Assembly (NCBI RefSeq): GCF_026004115.1
Contig: NZ_BPIM01000001.1
Span: 1,488,001 to 1,552,000, forward strand
Reading direction: 5' to 3'
Source of the DNA: Meiothermus sp.
GTDB lineage: Bacteria > Deinococcota > Deinococci > Deinococcales > Thermaceae
Length of the DNA: 64,000 nt
Shown here: positions 44,497-53,226 of the stretch, piece after piece
Layout: every line of letters starts with the position of its first letter
Position numbering within the stretch: position 1 is the stretch's first letter
The notes under the pieces: generated by a model
Told to the model about the DNA's origin: nothing
The model's input: only the letters and a program-made list of their open reading frames with translations
The model's database searches: none
Program-made: the position numbers and the translations under genes

Positions 44497-45633
44497 TTAC
44501 CACCGCGGCAGCCCAGCCAGACCGCCAAAGGCTTTGATGAGGCGCTCTTCAGCCGGCCCCCGCACGAACTCGAGGCGGGTTCCATAGGTGGCGGCCAGCT
44601 CGGGCAAGACCTGCCTGAGTTCCACGTCCTCGATGCGTCCGGCTCCATGCGCCACGGCGCCCTCCATGCTGCCGCCCACCCAGCCGTCCGGGGCGCGGTA
44701 GACCTTGCCCTGGGGGTTCCAGGGAGCCACCAGCAGGTGCAGCCCACCTTGCTGCAAGAGCTCTAGGGTCTGATCCAGCCCAGTTACCCCGCGCTCGGCC
44801 AGTTCGTCCAGGAGACGGTTTTCCCGTTCGCGCTCGAGGGGTTCTAGCACTTCTTGCACCCGCTTCAGCACCTCGCCGGCCTGGATCAGGGGGGTGGGCA
44901 GGGAGGGCAGGGTAGCCAGTATCTGTTCGCGCAGCCGGCGGGGCAGGAGTTCTTTGAACACCTGCACCTCGACCCTGGGCCCCATTAGCACCAGCCGCTG
45001 GATGTTGCGCTCGCGCAGGGTTTGCTCGAGCAGGCCGGCCAGGCGCTTGTAGAAGCGGTGGGTCCAGGCATCCAGCCGGCGCTCGAAGCGGTCGGTGTTG
45101 GCCGCCGCCCGATGAATGCCGCCCTGGCTATAGCGCCGCCCGGAGCTATCCTGGGTGAGCCGGTTCCACTCCTGGGTGGGTACCGCCCTGAAGGCCCCCG
45201 GCAACTCCTCAATCTCGCCCAGATACACCTCGAACATGCGCCATTTCTCGCTATCGAGGTAGACCACCCCCACCCGGTCGTATTCGTCCAGCACATAAAA
45301 AATGGGGGTCAGGTAGGGCTCGCCCCAGTGCGCCTCGACGCCCTCTACCAGGGGCAGATCCACCTGCAGGTCGTAGATTTCCATCCAGCTCCCGGTGGCA
45401 AAGAGCACCCGGCTGTGGGCCTGGGGCAGGTTGTGCTCGAGCGCCTCCAGCACTTTTTGGCGTACTTCAGGCGGCGTTTTTGAAGCTTCCAGCGCTTCTT
45501 TAGCCCTCAGCATATAAGCCTTGCCCTGGTTGCTGGGGTTGGCCGGGTTTACATCCAGGTACAGCGACAAGACCGGAGCTACCCTCGGAGCTACAAACTC
45601 GCGTATGTAGCGAGTACCTTCCTGGGTCAACAT
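44497..45633 (-). CDS. VLRF1/baeRF-like (eRF1-related) protein
   Basis: A 378-residue protein that resembles the bacterial baeRF/VLRF1 families, relatives of release factor eRF1 thought to act on stalled ribosomes or hibernation. Marks are the N-terminal LSLYLDVNPANPSNQGKAYMLRAKEAL, the GVVYLDSEKWRMFEVYLGEIEEL segment, the long helical linker with RRLDAWTHRFYKRLAGLLEQ and the C-terminal EERLIKAFGGLAGLPRW. Family assignment is by eye. A GGAGGTTGCC site precedes the ATG. Part of the stress cluster. Confidence 0.75.
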   Translation of the reverse strand: MLTQEGTRYIREFVAPRVAPVLSLYLDVNPANPSNQGKAYMLRAKEALEASKTPPEVRQKVLEALEHNLPQAHSRVLFATGSWMEIYDLQVDLPLVEGVEAHWGEPYLTPIFYVLDEYDRVGVVYLDSEKWRMFEVYLGEIEELPGAFRAVPTQEWNRLTQDSSGRRYSQGGIHRAAANTDRFERRLDAWTHRFYKRLAGLLEQTLRERNIQRLVLMGPRVEVQVFKELLPRRLREQILATLPSLPTPLIQAGEVLKRVQEVLEPLERERENRLLDELAERGVTGLDQTLELLQQGGLHLLVAPWNPQGKVYRAPDGWVGGSMEGAVAHGAGRIEDVELRQVLPELAATYGTRLEFVRGPAEERLIKAFGGLAGLPRW

Positions 45634-45780
45634 GGCAACCTCCTTACATTATTTCTCCTGAACCTTGTGCCGGGAGGTTAGGTGGCTACCTCCGCCTCCT
45701 GGTTTGATTCAAATCCAGGCCAATTACCTATCCATTACAGTTGTTGGAATGCCTGCTTGTGGGCGAGCGGGCCTACTGCA

Positions 45781-46599
45781 TCAAGCCTGTGGGCTTCTGG
45801 AGCCCAGGCCATGAACCTCGTGATAGGGAGCGATGGGATCCCCCTGCTTGATGTGCTCGGCCAGCGCTTTGGTTTCGGGCATGGGGGTATCGCCCAGTTC
45901 TTCATGCAAAAATTTCACGAAGCGACGGTAATGCTCGATGGCCCCGTACCGGTCGCCGGCAGCAGCCAGGCACCACATCAGGCGCTGATGGTAGTTCTCG
46001 CCGATGTAGGGATCGGCCTTCAGGGCCCGCTCGAGATACTCCGCAGTGGCCCGCCAGTCTTCCCGGTCATAATGGATCAGGGCAACCTCCAGCAGCGCTT
46101 GTACATAGGCTGCCTTGTGCTCCTCGCGGGCTTGAGAAACCCAGTTGGTTGAGAAACCCGGCAGATAATCGCCCCGATAAAGCGAAATGGCTTTGTTGTA
46201 GCTTTCCAGACGGGCCGTTTCACAAGTGGCATGGTGGCCCTGGGCCAGAGCCTGATAGAAACCATACAGATCGGTGCTGTGCAAAATCTCCTCGGCTAGA
46301 CGATAACGCCCATGGTCTTCCTGGATGGCCTCGGGGTTTTTCAGGGCTGTACGGACACGAAAAACCGTTACCCTAAAGCGGTTGTTGGCGATAGGGTCGG
46401 GGTCGAGACCCCACAGCGTCTCGAGGATCTCTTCTTTGCTGCGACCCTCGGGATAAGAAAGTAGATAGAAGAAGAGTTCTTCCGCCGTGTGGGCGTGCCA
46501 GACGGCAGGCCGTCCGGCCACCAATACCTCCACCTGGCCCAGGGTGCGCACCCGGAGCGCAGGCGTAGCCTGTTCTGAACGGGATGGCATCCTTTTCAT
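45781..46599 (-). CDS. SARP-like regulator with BTAD domain
   Basis: Protein of 272 residues. The N-terminal region (LRVRTLGQVEVLVAGRPAVWHAHTAEELFFYLLSYPEGRSKEEILETLWG) is a winged helix of the OmpR/SARP kind, followed by a bacterial transcriptional activator domain made of TPR-like helices (ALLEVALIHYDREDWRATAEYLERALKADPY). Such proteins switch on nearby genes. It lies in the stress cluster and may control the downstream minus-strand genes. Confidence 0.85.
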   Translation of the reverse strand: MKRMPSRSEQATPALRVRTLGQVEVLVAGRPAVWHAHTAEELFFYLLSYPEGRSKEEILETLWGLDPDPIANNRFRVTVFRVRTALKNPEAIQEDHGRYRLAEEILHSTDLYGFYQALAQGHHATCETARLESYNKAISLYRGDYLPGFSTNWVSQAREEHKAAYVQALLEVALIHYDREDWRATAEYLERALKADPYIGENYHQRLMWCLAAAGDRYGAIEHYRRFVKFLHEELGDTPMPETKALAEHIKQGDPIAPYHEVHGLGSRSPQA

Positions 46600-46880
46600 G
46601 CCCTAATTTTGTTACAAATCCATTACCGCTTCATCCGCCATTTGGAGTAGAAGCGCCGGTATCAATATTTGAAAGCGTGAAAGTTTTGTCCGGGCATGGG
46701 TTGCGCGAAGAGGAAGTAAGGCAGAACGCTGGCCAATGACTGAAGATGAGCAATGAGTGGTGGCTTACTGCGTGCCGTTATAGCTCTCGAGCCTTGACCC
46801 AGAGCAGCGGTAATACCCTGGTAATGGCCTGGGCCCATTCTGAACTCAGATGTGCTGGATTGAACCAACAGGAGGTGCTT

Positions 46881-47318
46881 GTGTTTCGTCACATCTTGGT
46901 TCCTGTGGGCCTGGGAGCGGGTAGCCAGGCTGCTGCCCAACATGCCCTCAACCTTTCCCGCTGGCTGGGCTGTAAGGTGACGTTGGTGCATGTGCTCGAG
47001 AACGCCGAGGGCGCGGTCTACGAGACTTTTGCCCAAATGGTGCAGGGGGCACGCCGCAAACCGACAGTATTGCTGGTGGAGCCCCACGGCCAGACCGTGG
47101 GCGCGGTGGTGGCCCAGACCGCCCAGCAAACCCACGCCGACCTGATTGTCATAGGTTGCCACGATGCCGCCCCGCAGACCTCGGAGGTGCTGGGGCCTAC
47201 AGCCCAGAGCGTTGTGGCTGAATCCAAAGTACCTGTTCAGGTGGTTCCCACTGCGGTATGGGGACAGAGTAAACCCTGGCTGCAACGCTTTCTGGGTCGA
47301 GCGGTACAAGAGATTTGA
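46881..47318 (+). CDS. Universal stress protein UspA family, degenerate ATP site
   Basis: UspA domain of 145 residues beginning VFRHILVPVGLGAGSQAAAQHALNLSRWLG. The second and third glycines of the ATP-binding motif are poorly kept (IGCHDAAPQTSEVLGPTAQS), so it may not bind ATP. GGAGGTG lies before the GTG at 46881; in-frame sequence upstream is not UspA-like. It is divergent from the BTAD regulator. Confidence 0.86.
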   Translation: MFRHILVPVGLGAGSQAAAQHALNLSRWLGCKVTLVHVLENAEGAVYETFAQMVQGARRKPTVLLVEPHGQTVGAVVAQTAQQTHADLIVIGCHDAAPQTSEVLGPTAQSVVAESKVPVQVVPTAVWGQSKPWLQRFLGRAVQEI

Positions 47319-47511
47319 TCCTGGCTATGGGATGATTCGGTATGGCCTGATAAGGAATCTGCTTATTCCGTTTCCAAATTTCCAGAGCACTTACCCAAAA
47401 TACCGCTGTGCGGAAGAAGAGGTCTTGATAAAGGGTTCCGCTCCAGATGCGCACTCCCCCACCCGATCTCCCCCGCTGGGGGAGGAAAAAGAGGCTTTTC
47501 GTTAGCGGGTG

Positions 47512-47709
47512 ATACCGGATTCAAAAAGATAATCATCCAAACCAAAGATCCCCCAGAGGCTATTTTTTTGAATCCTAGAGCACACCCCTCCCGAACGGTC
47601 GGCGAAGAAAGCGTCTCCCTTCCAAAGGGGCTTACGCCCTCCGCTACGCGGATAACTTCGGCCCTGGTAGTTCGCCGCCATCCGGCGCCGAACTAACCGA
47701 ATCTGGTAT
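47512..47709 (-). mobile_element. MITE-like repeat, copy 4 (long form, reversed)
   Basis: A 198-bp copy in the opposite orientation: it begins ATACCGGATTCAAAAAG and ends CGAATCTGGTAT on the plus strand. It has one internal GTTATCCGCGTAGCGGAGG-type unit, the GACGCTTTCTTCGCCGACC block and both hairpins. It fills much of the gap between the UspA gene and the DMT transporter; I see no gene in that gap. Confidence 0.9.
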
Positions 47710-47795
47710 GAGGCAGGTCTGCTTATCCCTTCTGATTTTCGCGGCCAGGTCTGTGAAGCCCACCCTAAGCTCGGGGCAAAAGTACTAGAACTCGG

Positions 47796-47801
47796 TAGAC
47801 T
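47796..47801 (+). promoter_or_regulatory. -10 box of a leaderless promoter (TAGACT)
   Basis: TAGACT, seven bases, then GTG at 47809. Confidence 0.5.
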
Positions 47802-47808
47802 CTTCTTT

Positions 47809-48675
47809 GTGCGCCGAGACCAGCTTTTAGGACTGCTTTACCTCAACCTGGCTACGCTCTTTTGGGGCAGCACGTTTGTGCTGGTGAAGGATGGTCTGCA
47901 AACCCTGGGGCCGGGCCAGATCAATTTTGTGCGCTTCGCCATCGCTACGTTGGTCTTTGCGCCCTTCCTGTTCCGGCGCGACCCCAGCTTGTGGCGGGCA
48001 GGCCTCGAGCTTGGAGCGGTGCTTTTTGTGGCCTACTTGACTCAGACCGTGGGCCTGCAATACACCACTGCCAGCCGCAGCGCCTTCATCACCACGCTCT
48101 ATGTGGTGGCGTTGCCTTTGCTGCTGGGGGTTCTGGGGCACCGCCTGGGCTGGCCCATCTGGCTGGCGGCAGGGCTGGCAGTGGGGGGCGTGGGGCTATT
48201 GTCCTACGACGGCTCGCCCCCCAACCTGGGCGATGCCTGGACGCTCATCACGGCGCTTTCGTATGCCTTTTACATCTGGCGATTAGAACACTTTGCTCAG
48301 CGCTTTTCGGCCCTGCCGCTCACCGGTATTCAGATGCTTATGGTCACCCTGCTCTCGCTTGTCTGGATGCTTGGCGAAGGGCCTACCTGGAATCCCAGCA
48401 ATTTCCCCTTCCTTTCGCTCTTGTACCTGGGCCTGGTGGCCTCGGCGCTGTGCATCTGGCTGCAGGCCCTGGGCCAGCGGCTGGTACCAGCACCCCAGGC
48501 GGCGGTGATTTTCACCCTCGAGCCGGTCTACGCAGCCGCTTTTGCCTATGTGCTGCTGGGCGAGCGATTGGGCTGGCAGGGGATGCTGGGGGCGGCCCTG
48601 ATTATTGCCGCGACCCTCATTAGCCAGCTCAGGAGCACAAAGCCCCACCCCGAGCAGGTCACCCCGGAGGTGTAG
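47809..48675 (+). CDS. DMT-superfamily (EamA) transporter
   Basis: Inner-membrane exporter-type protein of 288 residues with about ten helices in two EamA repeats; LLYLNLATLFWGSTFVLVKDGLQ opens the first, DAWTLITALSYAFYIWRLEHF the second, and AAVIFTLEPVYAAAFAYVLLGERLG is a family signature. The GTG start is leaderless-type. The substrate is unknown. It converges with the ComEA-like gene. Confidence 0.9.
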   Translation: MRRDQLLGLLYLNLATLFWGSTFVLVKDGLQTLGPGQINFVRFAIATLVFAPFLFRRDPSLWRAGLELGAVLFVAYLTQTVGLQYTTASRSAFITTLYVVALPLLLGVLGHRLGWPIWLAAGLAVGGVGLLSYDGSPPNLGDAWTLITALSYAFYIWRLEHFAQRFSALPLTGIQMLMVTLLSLVWMLGEGPTWNPSNFPFLSLLYLGLVASALCIWLQALGQRLVPAPQAAVIFTLEPVYAAAFAYVLLGERLGWQGMLGAALIIAATLISQLRSTKPHPEQVTPEV

Positions 48676-48681
48676 CCGAGC

Positions 48682-48957
48682 CTAGCGGAAGCGCACGTAG
48701 CGTTTGATTTCTTCCCAGGTTTTAGGGCCAATCCCCTTGACCTTGGCCTGGAGCTCTTTGCCATCGCGGTAGGGGCGGTTGCGGATGATCTCGCGGGCAA
48801 TTTTCGGGCCGATGCCAGGAAGGGCCTCGAGCTGGCTTTGGGTAGCGGTATTGATGTTGATAACCCGTGGGGCACTTTGGCTCTGAGCCCAGGTGAGGGG
48901 CAGGGTAGCCGGGCCCAAAAGGGTCAACAAAAGAAGAATGCTCTGCAGTGCTTTCAA
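48682..48957 (-). CDS. ComEA-like helix-hairpin-helix protein
   Basis: A 91-residue secreted or membrane-anchored protein: hydrophobic leader (ALQSILLLLTLLGPATLPLTWAQ) then a double helix-hairpin-helix DNA-binding domain (INTATQSQLEALPGIGPKIAREIIRNRPY). ComEA homologues bind incoming DNA during natural transformation. A TTG start at 48957 is chosen because GGAGGAAGC is seven bases upstream. No comEC lies next to it, so a competence role is likely but not proven. Confidence 0.85.
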   Translation of the reverse strand: MKALQSILLLLTLLGPATLPLTWAQSQSAPRVININTATQSQLEALPGIGPKIAREIIRNRPYRDGKELQAKVKGIGPKTWEEIKRYVRFR

Positions 48958-49026
48958 GATGCTTCCTCCCGGGATTGCGTTCTGCGAACAACTTACCAAA
49001 AAGCCCACCTGGGCAGCAAGCTCGGG

Positions 49027-49032
49027 TATATT
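49027..49032 (+). promoter_or_regulatory. -10 box of a leaderless promoter (TATATT)
   Basis: TATATT, six bases, then ATG of the prolyl oligopeptidase gene at 49039. It lies in the short space divergent from the ComEA-like gene. Confidence 0.6.
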
Positions 49033-49038
49033 GGCGGA

Positions 49039-51087
49039 ATGAAGTTTTCATATCCCCCAGCTCCTACCGCCCAGGTTGTGGAGGACTTACACGGTGTGCC
49101 GATTCCCGATCCCTACCGGCCCCTGGAAGACCCCCACGCGCCCGAGACCCGGGCCTGGATTGAGGCCCAGAACCGCCTTACCTTTGACTACCTGGCCCAA
49201 ATCCCCCTGCGCGGGGCCCTGAAGGGCCGGCTCGAGGAGCTGTGGAACTACCCCCGTGTGGTCAGCTTTTTCAAACGGGGTGGGCGCTATTTCAGCCTGC
49301 GTAACAATGGCCTGCAAAACCAGAACGTGCTCCACGTGCAGGAGAGCCTGGAGGCGGCCCCCCGGGTGCTGCTCGACCCCAACACCCTCTCCGAGGACGG
49401 CACGGTGGCCCTGAACAACTACGCGGTGAGCCGGGATGGGCGCTACCTGGCCTATGCCCTGAGCCAGAGCGGCTCGGACTGGCTTGTCTGGAAGGTGCGC
49501 GAGGTGGAAAGCGGGCAAGACCTACCCGACGAAATCAGGTGGAGCAAGTTCAGCACCGCGGCCTGGCTACCCGACAGCAGCGGGTTTTTCTATAGCCGCT
49601 ACGACCCCCCCGCCGAAGGCGCCGACTACACCGGGGCCAACTACTTCCAGAAGGTCTACCTGCACCGCCTGGGCACGCCCCAGGGCGAAGATGTGCTGAT
49701 CTACGAGCGGCCCGACCAAAAGGAGTGGGGCTTTCATGCCTTTGTGACCCACGACGGGCGGTACGAATGCCTGCACGTGTGGCGGGGCACCCACCGGGAG
49801 AACCTGTTTTTCTACCGCTTGCATGGCTCGGAGGAGCCTTTTGCCCCGCTGGTGGGTGAGTTTGTGGCCTCGTTTGCCTTCATTCGCAACCAGGGTTCCC
49901 GCTTTTTCTTCCAAACCAACCTCGAGGCCCCCAGGGGCCGTGTGATTGCGCTGGACGTGGCCCAGGGGGGCCTCGAGGCCCACCAGACCGTCGTGCCCGA
50001 GGGCGAGGACACTCTGATCTTCGCCGAAGCCGCAGCAGACTGTCTGGTGCTGGGCTACCTGCACCACGCCAGCCAGCGGTTGGAGGTGCTGGATCTCGAG
50101 GGACAGTCCAGGGGCCGCCTGCCCTTGCCCACCCTGGGCATGGTGCCCACCCTTGCCGGGGAGGAAGACGACCCGGAGCTCTTTTACGGCTTTACCTCGT
50201 TCCTGTACCCCACCACCCTGTACCACCATCACCTTGCCACCGGCCAGACCCGAACCCTTTTTGCCCCGCCCCTGAATTTTGACCCGGGCCACTACGAGAC
50301 CCACCAGGTGTTCGTAACCAGCAAGGACGGCACCCAGGTGCCGCTGTTCCTGGTACACAGAAAGGGGCTCGAGCATAGTGGCCAGAACCCCACCCTGCTC
50401 TATGGCTATGGGGGCTTCAACATCCCCATGACCCCGGCTTTCAACCCTGGGCGCCTGGTCTGGCTCGAGCAGGGCGGCGTATTCGCTCAGGCTTGCTTGC
50501 GCGGGGGTGGCGAATACGGTGAGGACTGGTACCGGGCCGGCACCCTGGAGCGCAAACAAAACGTGTTCGACGACTTTATCGCCTGCGCCGAGTGGCTTAT
50601 CGCGCAGGGCTATACCCAGCCCAAGCGACTGGCCATCCAGGGTGGCTCCAACGGCGGGCTTCTGGTAGGGGCGGCCCTCACCCAGCGCCCGGAGCTGTTT
50701 GGCGTAGCGCTGCCTGCGGTGGGGGTGCTGGATATGCTGCGCTTCCACAAGTTCACCATTGGCTGGGCCTGGGTCTCGGACTACGGCTCACCCGACGACC
50801 CGGCGCAGTTCCGCTATCTGTTGCCCTACTCCCCGCTGCACAACCTGAAGCCCGGCGTTCACTACCCGGCCACCCTCATTACTACCGCCGACCACGACGA
50901 CCGGGTGGTGCCGGCCCACTCCTTCAAGTTTGCGGCGGCCCTGCAGGCAGCCCAGGGGGGCCCTGCGCCGGTGCTCATCCGCATCCAGACCAAAGCCGGA
51001 CACGGCCTGGGCAAACCCACCCGGATATTAATTGAAGAACAGGCCGATATATACGCTTTTACCCTGCATCAGATTGGGCTGGCCTAG
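49039..51087 (+). CDS. Prolyl oligopeptidase (S9A family)
   Basis: Serine peptidase of 682 residues that cleaves short peptides after proline. The N-terminal YPPAPTAQVVEDLHGVPIPDPYRPLEDP, a seven-bladed propeller region and the C-terminal hydrolase domain are complete. The catalytic Ser is in QGGSNGGLLVGA (about 538), the Asp in TTADHDDRVVPAHSFKFAAAL and the His in AGHGLGKPT. The ATG at 49039 is leaderless. The gene end overlaps the convergent phosphoribosyltransferase gene by 29 bp. Confidence 0.95.
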   Translation: MKFSYPPAPTAQVVEDLHGVPIPDPYRPLEDPHAPETRAWIEAQNRLTFDYLAQIPLRGALKGRLEELWNYPRVVSFFKRGGRYFSLRNNGLQNQNVLHVQESLEAAPRVLLDPNTLSEDGTVALNNYAVSRDGRYLAYALSQSGSDWLVWKVREVESGQDLPDEIRWSKFSTAAWLPDSSGFFYSRYDPPAEGADYTGANYFQKVYLHRLGTPQGEDVLIYERPDQKEWGFHAFVTHDGRYECLHVWRGTHRENLFFYRLHGSEEPFAPLVGEFVASFAFIRNQGSRFFFQTNLEAPRGRVIALDVAQGGLEAHQTVVPEGEDTLIFAEAAADCLVLGYLHHASQRLEVLDLEGQSRGRLPLPTLGMVPTLAGEEDDPELFYGFTSFLYPTTLYHHHLATGQTRTLFAPPLNFDPGHYETHQVFVTSKDGTQVPLFLVHRKGLEHSGQNPTLLYGYGGFNIPMTPAFNPGRLVWLEQGGVFAQACLRGGGEYGEDWYRAGTLERKQNVFDDFIACAEWLIAQGYTQPKRLAIQGGSNGGLLVGAALTQRPELFGVALPAVGVLDMLRFHKFTIGWAWVSDYGSPDDPAQFRYLLPYSPLHNLKPGVHYPATLITTADHDDRVVPAHSFKFAAALQAAQGGPAPVLIRIQTKAGHGLGKPTRILIEEQADIYAFTLHQIGLA

Positions 51088-51745
51088 CCGGGCTATCCGA
51101 CCGACGGGCGGCCTGGAGCAGGGCCAGCACCTCTTCGTCGGAGGTTTGGGGGAAGTGTTCATACCACAGACCCACCGCCTGAAAAAAAGCGGGCGTCTGC
51201 AAGCAAACCACCTCGTCCACCAGGGCCTGTATTTCCGCCACCGTATCCGGGGGCGCCACCGGTACGGCTACCACCAGGCGTTTGGGGTGTTGTGCCTGGG
51301 CCGCCGCGATGGCCGCTTTCATGGTAGCGCCGGTGGCCAGTCCATCGTCTACCAGCAAGACGGTCTGGCCGCTCAGGTTGGGGAACGGCCTGTTGCCGCG
51401 GTACAGCTGCTCGCGGCGCTGTAGTTCGGCCCGCTGCTGCTGCTCCGCGGCAGCGATGGTATCCGCTGATATTTGCAAACTTTCCACAATTTCCTGGTTG
51501 AGTACCCGCCCCCCGCCCGAGGCAATGGCCCCCATGGCCAGCTCTTCATGGCCGGGGGTGCCCAGTTTGCGCACCACCCAGACATCCAGGGGGGCCCTGA
51601 GCCGCAAGGCCACCGGATAGGCCACCGGTACACCTCCCCGGGGCAAGCCAAATACCAGTAGATGAGGCTCCTGGTCATACCCCAGCTCCACCAGCCTTTG
51701 GGCCAGCAGTTCGCCAGCCTGGTTGCGGTCTTTGAAGGGTTTCAT
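51059..51745 (-). CDS. Phosphoribosyltransferase-domain protein
   Basis: Protein of 228 residues with the PRTase fold: the PRPP-binding motif is VLLVDDGLATGATMKAA. The N-terminal FKDRNQAGELLAQRL and VFGLPRGGVPVAYPVALRL segments match a family of stand-alone phosphoribosyltransferase-like proteins often found near dienelactone-type hydrolases. The true substrate is unknown. The ATG at 51745 follows AAGGAGGTCGC. Confidence 0.86.
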   Translation of the reverse strand: MKPFKDRNQAGELLAQRLVELGYDQEPHLLVFGLPRGGVPVAYPVALRLRAPLDVWVVRKLGTPGHEELAMGAIASGGGRVLNQEIVESLQISADTIAAAEQQQRAELQRREQLYRGNRPFPNLSGQTVLLVDDGLATGATMKAAIAAAQAQHPKRLVVAVPVAPPDTVAEIQALVDEVVCLQTPAFFQAVGLWYEHFPQTSDEEVLALLQAARRSDSPARPAQSDAG

Positions 51746-51985
51746 GCGACCTCCTTGGGTCTCTTGCAAGTTTGTACCTTTATAAGCGCCCAAAGCCCAA
51801 GGCTGAGGGCTGGGTTTCCCCAACATCAAGGAACACACACCCACAGACAGAAAATGGTCTTGGCTGCCCCCATGTGCCTTTTTCTATCTTCCACTATAGA
51901 ATTGGGGCATTACCAGACGGTTACAAGTGCTACTTGAAGCTTCTTAGATGTAGATAGCGCACCATTCGGGGCCTGGCCTGCCGGC

Positions 51986-51991
51986 TATACT
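51986..51991 (+). promoter_or_regulatory. -10 box of a leaderless promoter (TATACT)
   Basis: TATACT, seven bases, then GTG at 51999. Confidence 0.6.
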
Positions 51992-51998
51992 GCTTCAA

Positions 51999-53003
51999 GT
52001 GAGCCAAATTCGGGCCCAGAACCTATCCAAGTTCTATCCGGTAGCCCTTAAAGCGCCTGGATTTGTGGGTACCCTGCGGCATTTCTTCCAGCGCAAATAC
52101 AAGCAGGTGGAGGCCGTCAAGGGTGTTTCGTTTCAGATAGCCCCAGGCGAAGTGGTGGGCTTCCTGGGGCCCAACGGGGCCGGCAAAACCACCACCCTCA
52201 AGCTCTTGTCGGGTCTAATCTACCCCAGCGCGGGGCAGGTGGAGGTGGCCGGACACCAGCCCTTCAAGCGCGAACATGCGTTTTTGCGCAAGATTACCCT
52301 GGTAATGGGCAACAAACAGCAGCTCATCTGGGATCTGCCGGCTGCCGATAGTTTTCGGGTCAACGCTGCCGTCTACGAAATTCCCGAAGCCGATTTCAAA
52401 AAGCGGGTGGGCGAACTGAGCGAGATGCTGGCCCTGGAGGGCAAGCTGAACCAGCCTGTGCGCAAGTTGAGCCTGGGCGAGCGCATGAAGGCCGAGCTGC
52501 TGGCGGCGCTTTTGCACCGGCCCCAGGTCCTGTTCCTGGACGAGCCCACCCTGGGGCTGGACGTGAATGCCCAGGTAGCGGTGCGCGAATTTTTGCGCGA
52601 GTACAATCGGCGCTACCAGGCCACCATTCTGCTCACCAGCCACTACATGACCGACATCACCGCCCTGTGCGAGCGCGTCTTGATGATTCATCAGGGGAGC
52701 CTTGTATACGATGGTGGGTTGGAGGGGTTGTTGGGGCGCTTTGCCCCCTACCGCGAGGTGCACATCCAGCTGGGGCAACCGGTGGAGAAAGACCGACTGG
52801 AGCAGTTCGGCGAGGTGCGCGAACAGGAGGGCCTCGAGGCCCGACTCCTGGTACGGCGTGAACAACTGGTAGGCGGGGTCAGCCAGATACTCCGTGAGCT
52901 GCCCATTGCAGACCTCGAGGTGCGGGATCCGGCCATCGAAGAGGTGATTGGGCAGGTGTTTGCCGATACCCGGCTGATTGCTGGGTCAATAACCGATGGC
53001 TAA
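51999..53003 (+). CDS. ABC-2-type transporter ATP-binding protein (orphan)
   Basis: ATPase of 334 residues of the ABC-2 export type. Walker A GPNGAGKTT (about 57-65), a divergent signature LSLGERMKAEL, Walker B VLFLDEPTLGLD and the H-loop LTSHYM are present. The N-terminal FVGTLRHFFQRKYKQVEAVKGVSF extension is typical of the COG4586 group, which normally has two membrane-protein genes next to it. None follow here: the next gene is glpD after 223 bp. Confidence 0.9.
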   Translation: MSQIRAQNLSKFYPVALKAPGFVGTLRHFFQRKYKQVEAVKGVSFQIAPGEVVGFLGPNGAGKTTTLKLLSGLIYPSAGQVEVAGHQPFKREHAFLRKITLVMGNKQQLIWDLPAADSFRVNAAVYEIPEADFKKRVGELSEMLALEGKLNQPVRKLSLGERMKAELLAALLHRPQVLFLDEPTLGLDVNAQVAVREFLREYNRRYQATILLTSHYMTDITALCERVLMIHQGSLVYDGGLEGLLGRFAPYREVHIQLGQPVEKDRLEQFGEVREQEGLEARLLVRREQLVGGVSQILRELPIADLEVRDPAIEEVIGQVFADTRLIAGSITDG

Positions 53004-53226
53004 ATGCTGAGGGCCAGAGCTAAAGGCAGAGTAGCAATGGGGGCTCGCCTTTGCGGATGATGGGCAACCTATGCGCTCGGAACCGGGTGCTGGACTATGT
53101 TGGCAGGATACCTGCCGGAGAATATACGAAACCCACAGTTTTTGCCAGCAGGAGACAGTCCCCCACCTATCGGCCAGACGGCTCTTGGTTGCAGTTCCCC
53201 ATCTGCGTTAGGCTAGGTGCAAAGCT

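Noticed and set aside
47512-47709. CRISPR array or structured RNA gene
   Set aside because: The repeats are dispersed single copies with transposon-like ends, not an array with spacers; a conserved RNA is possible but unsupported.
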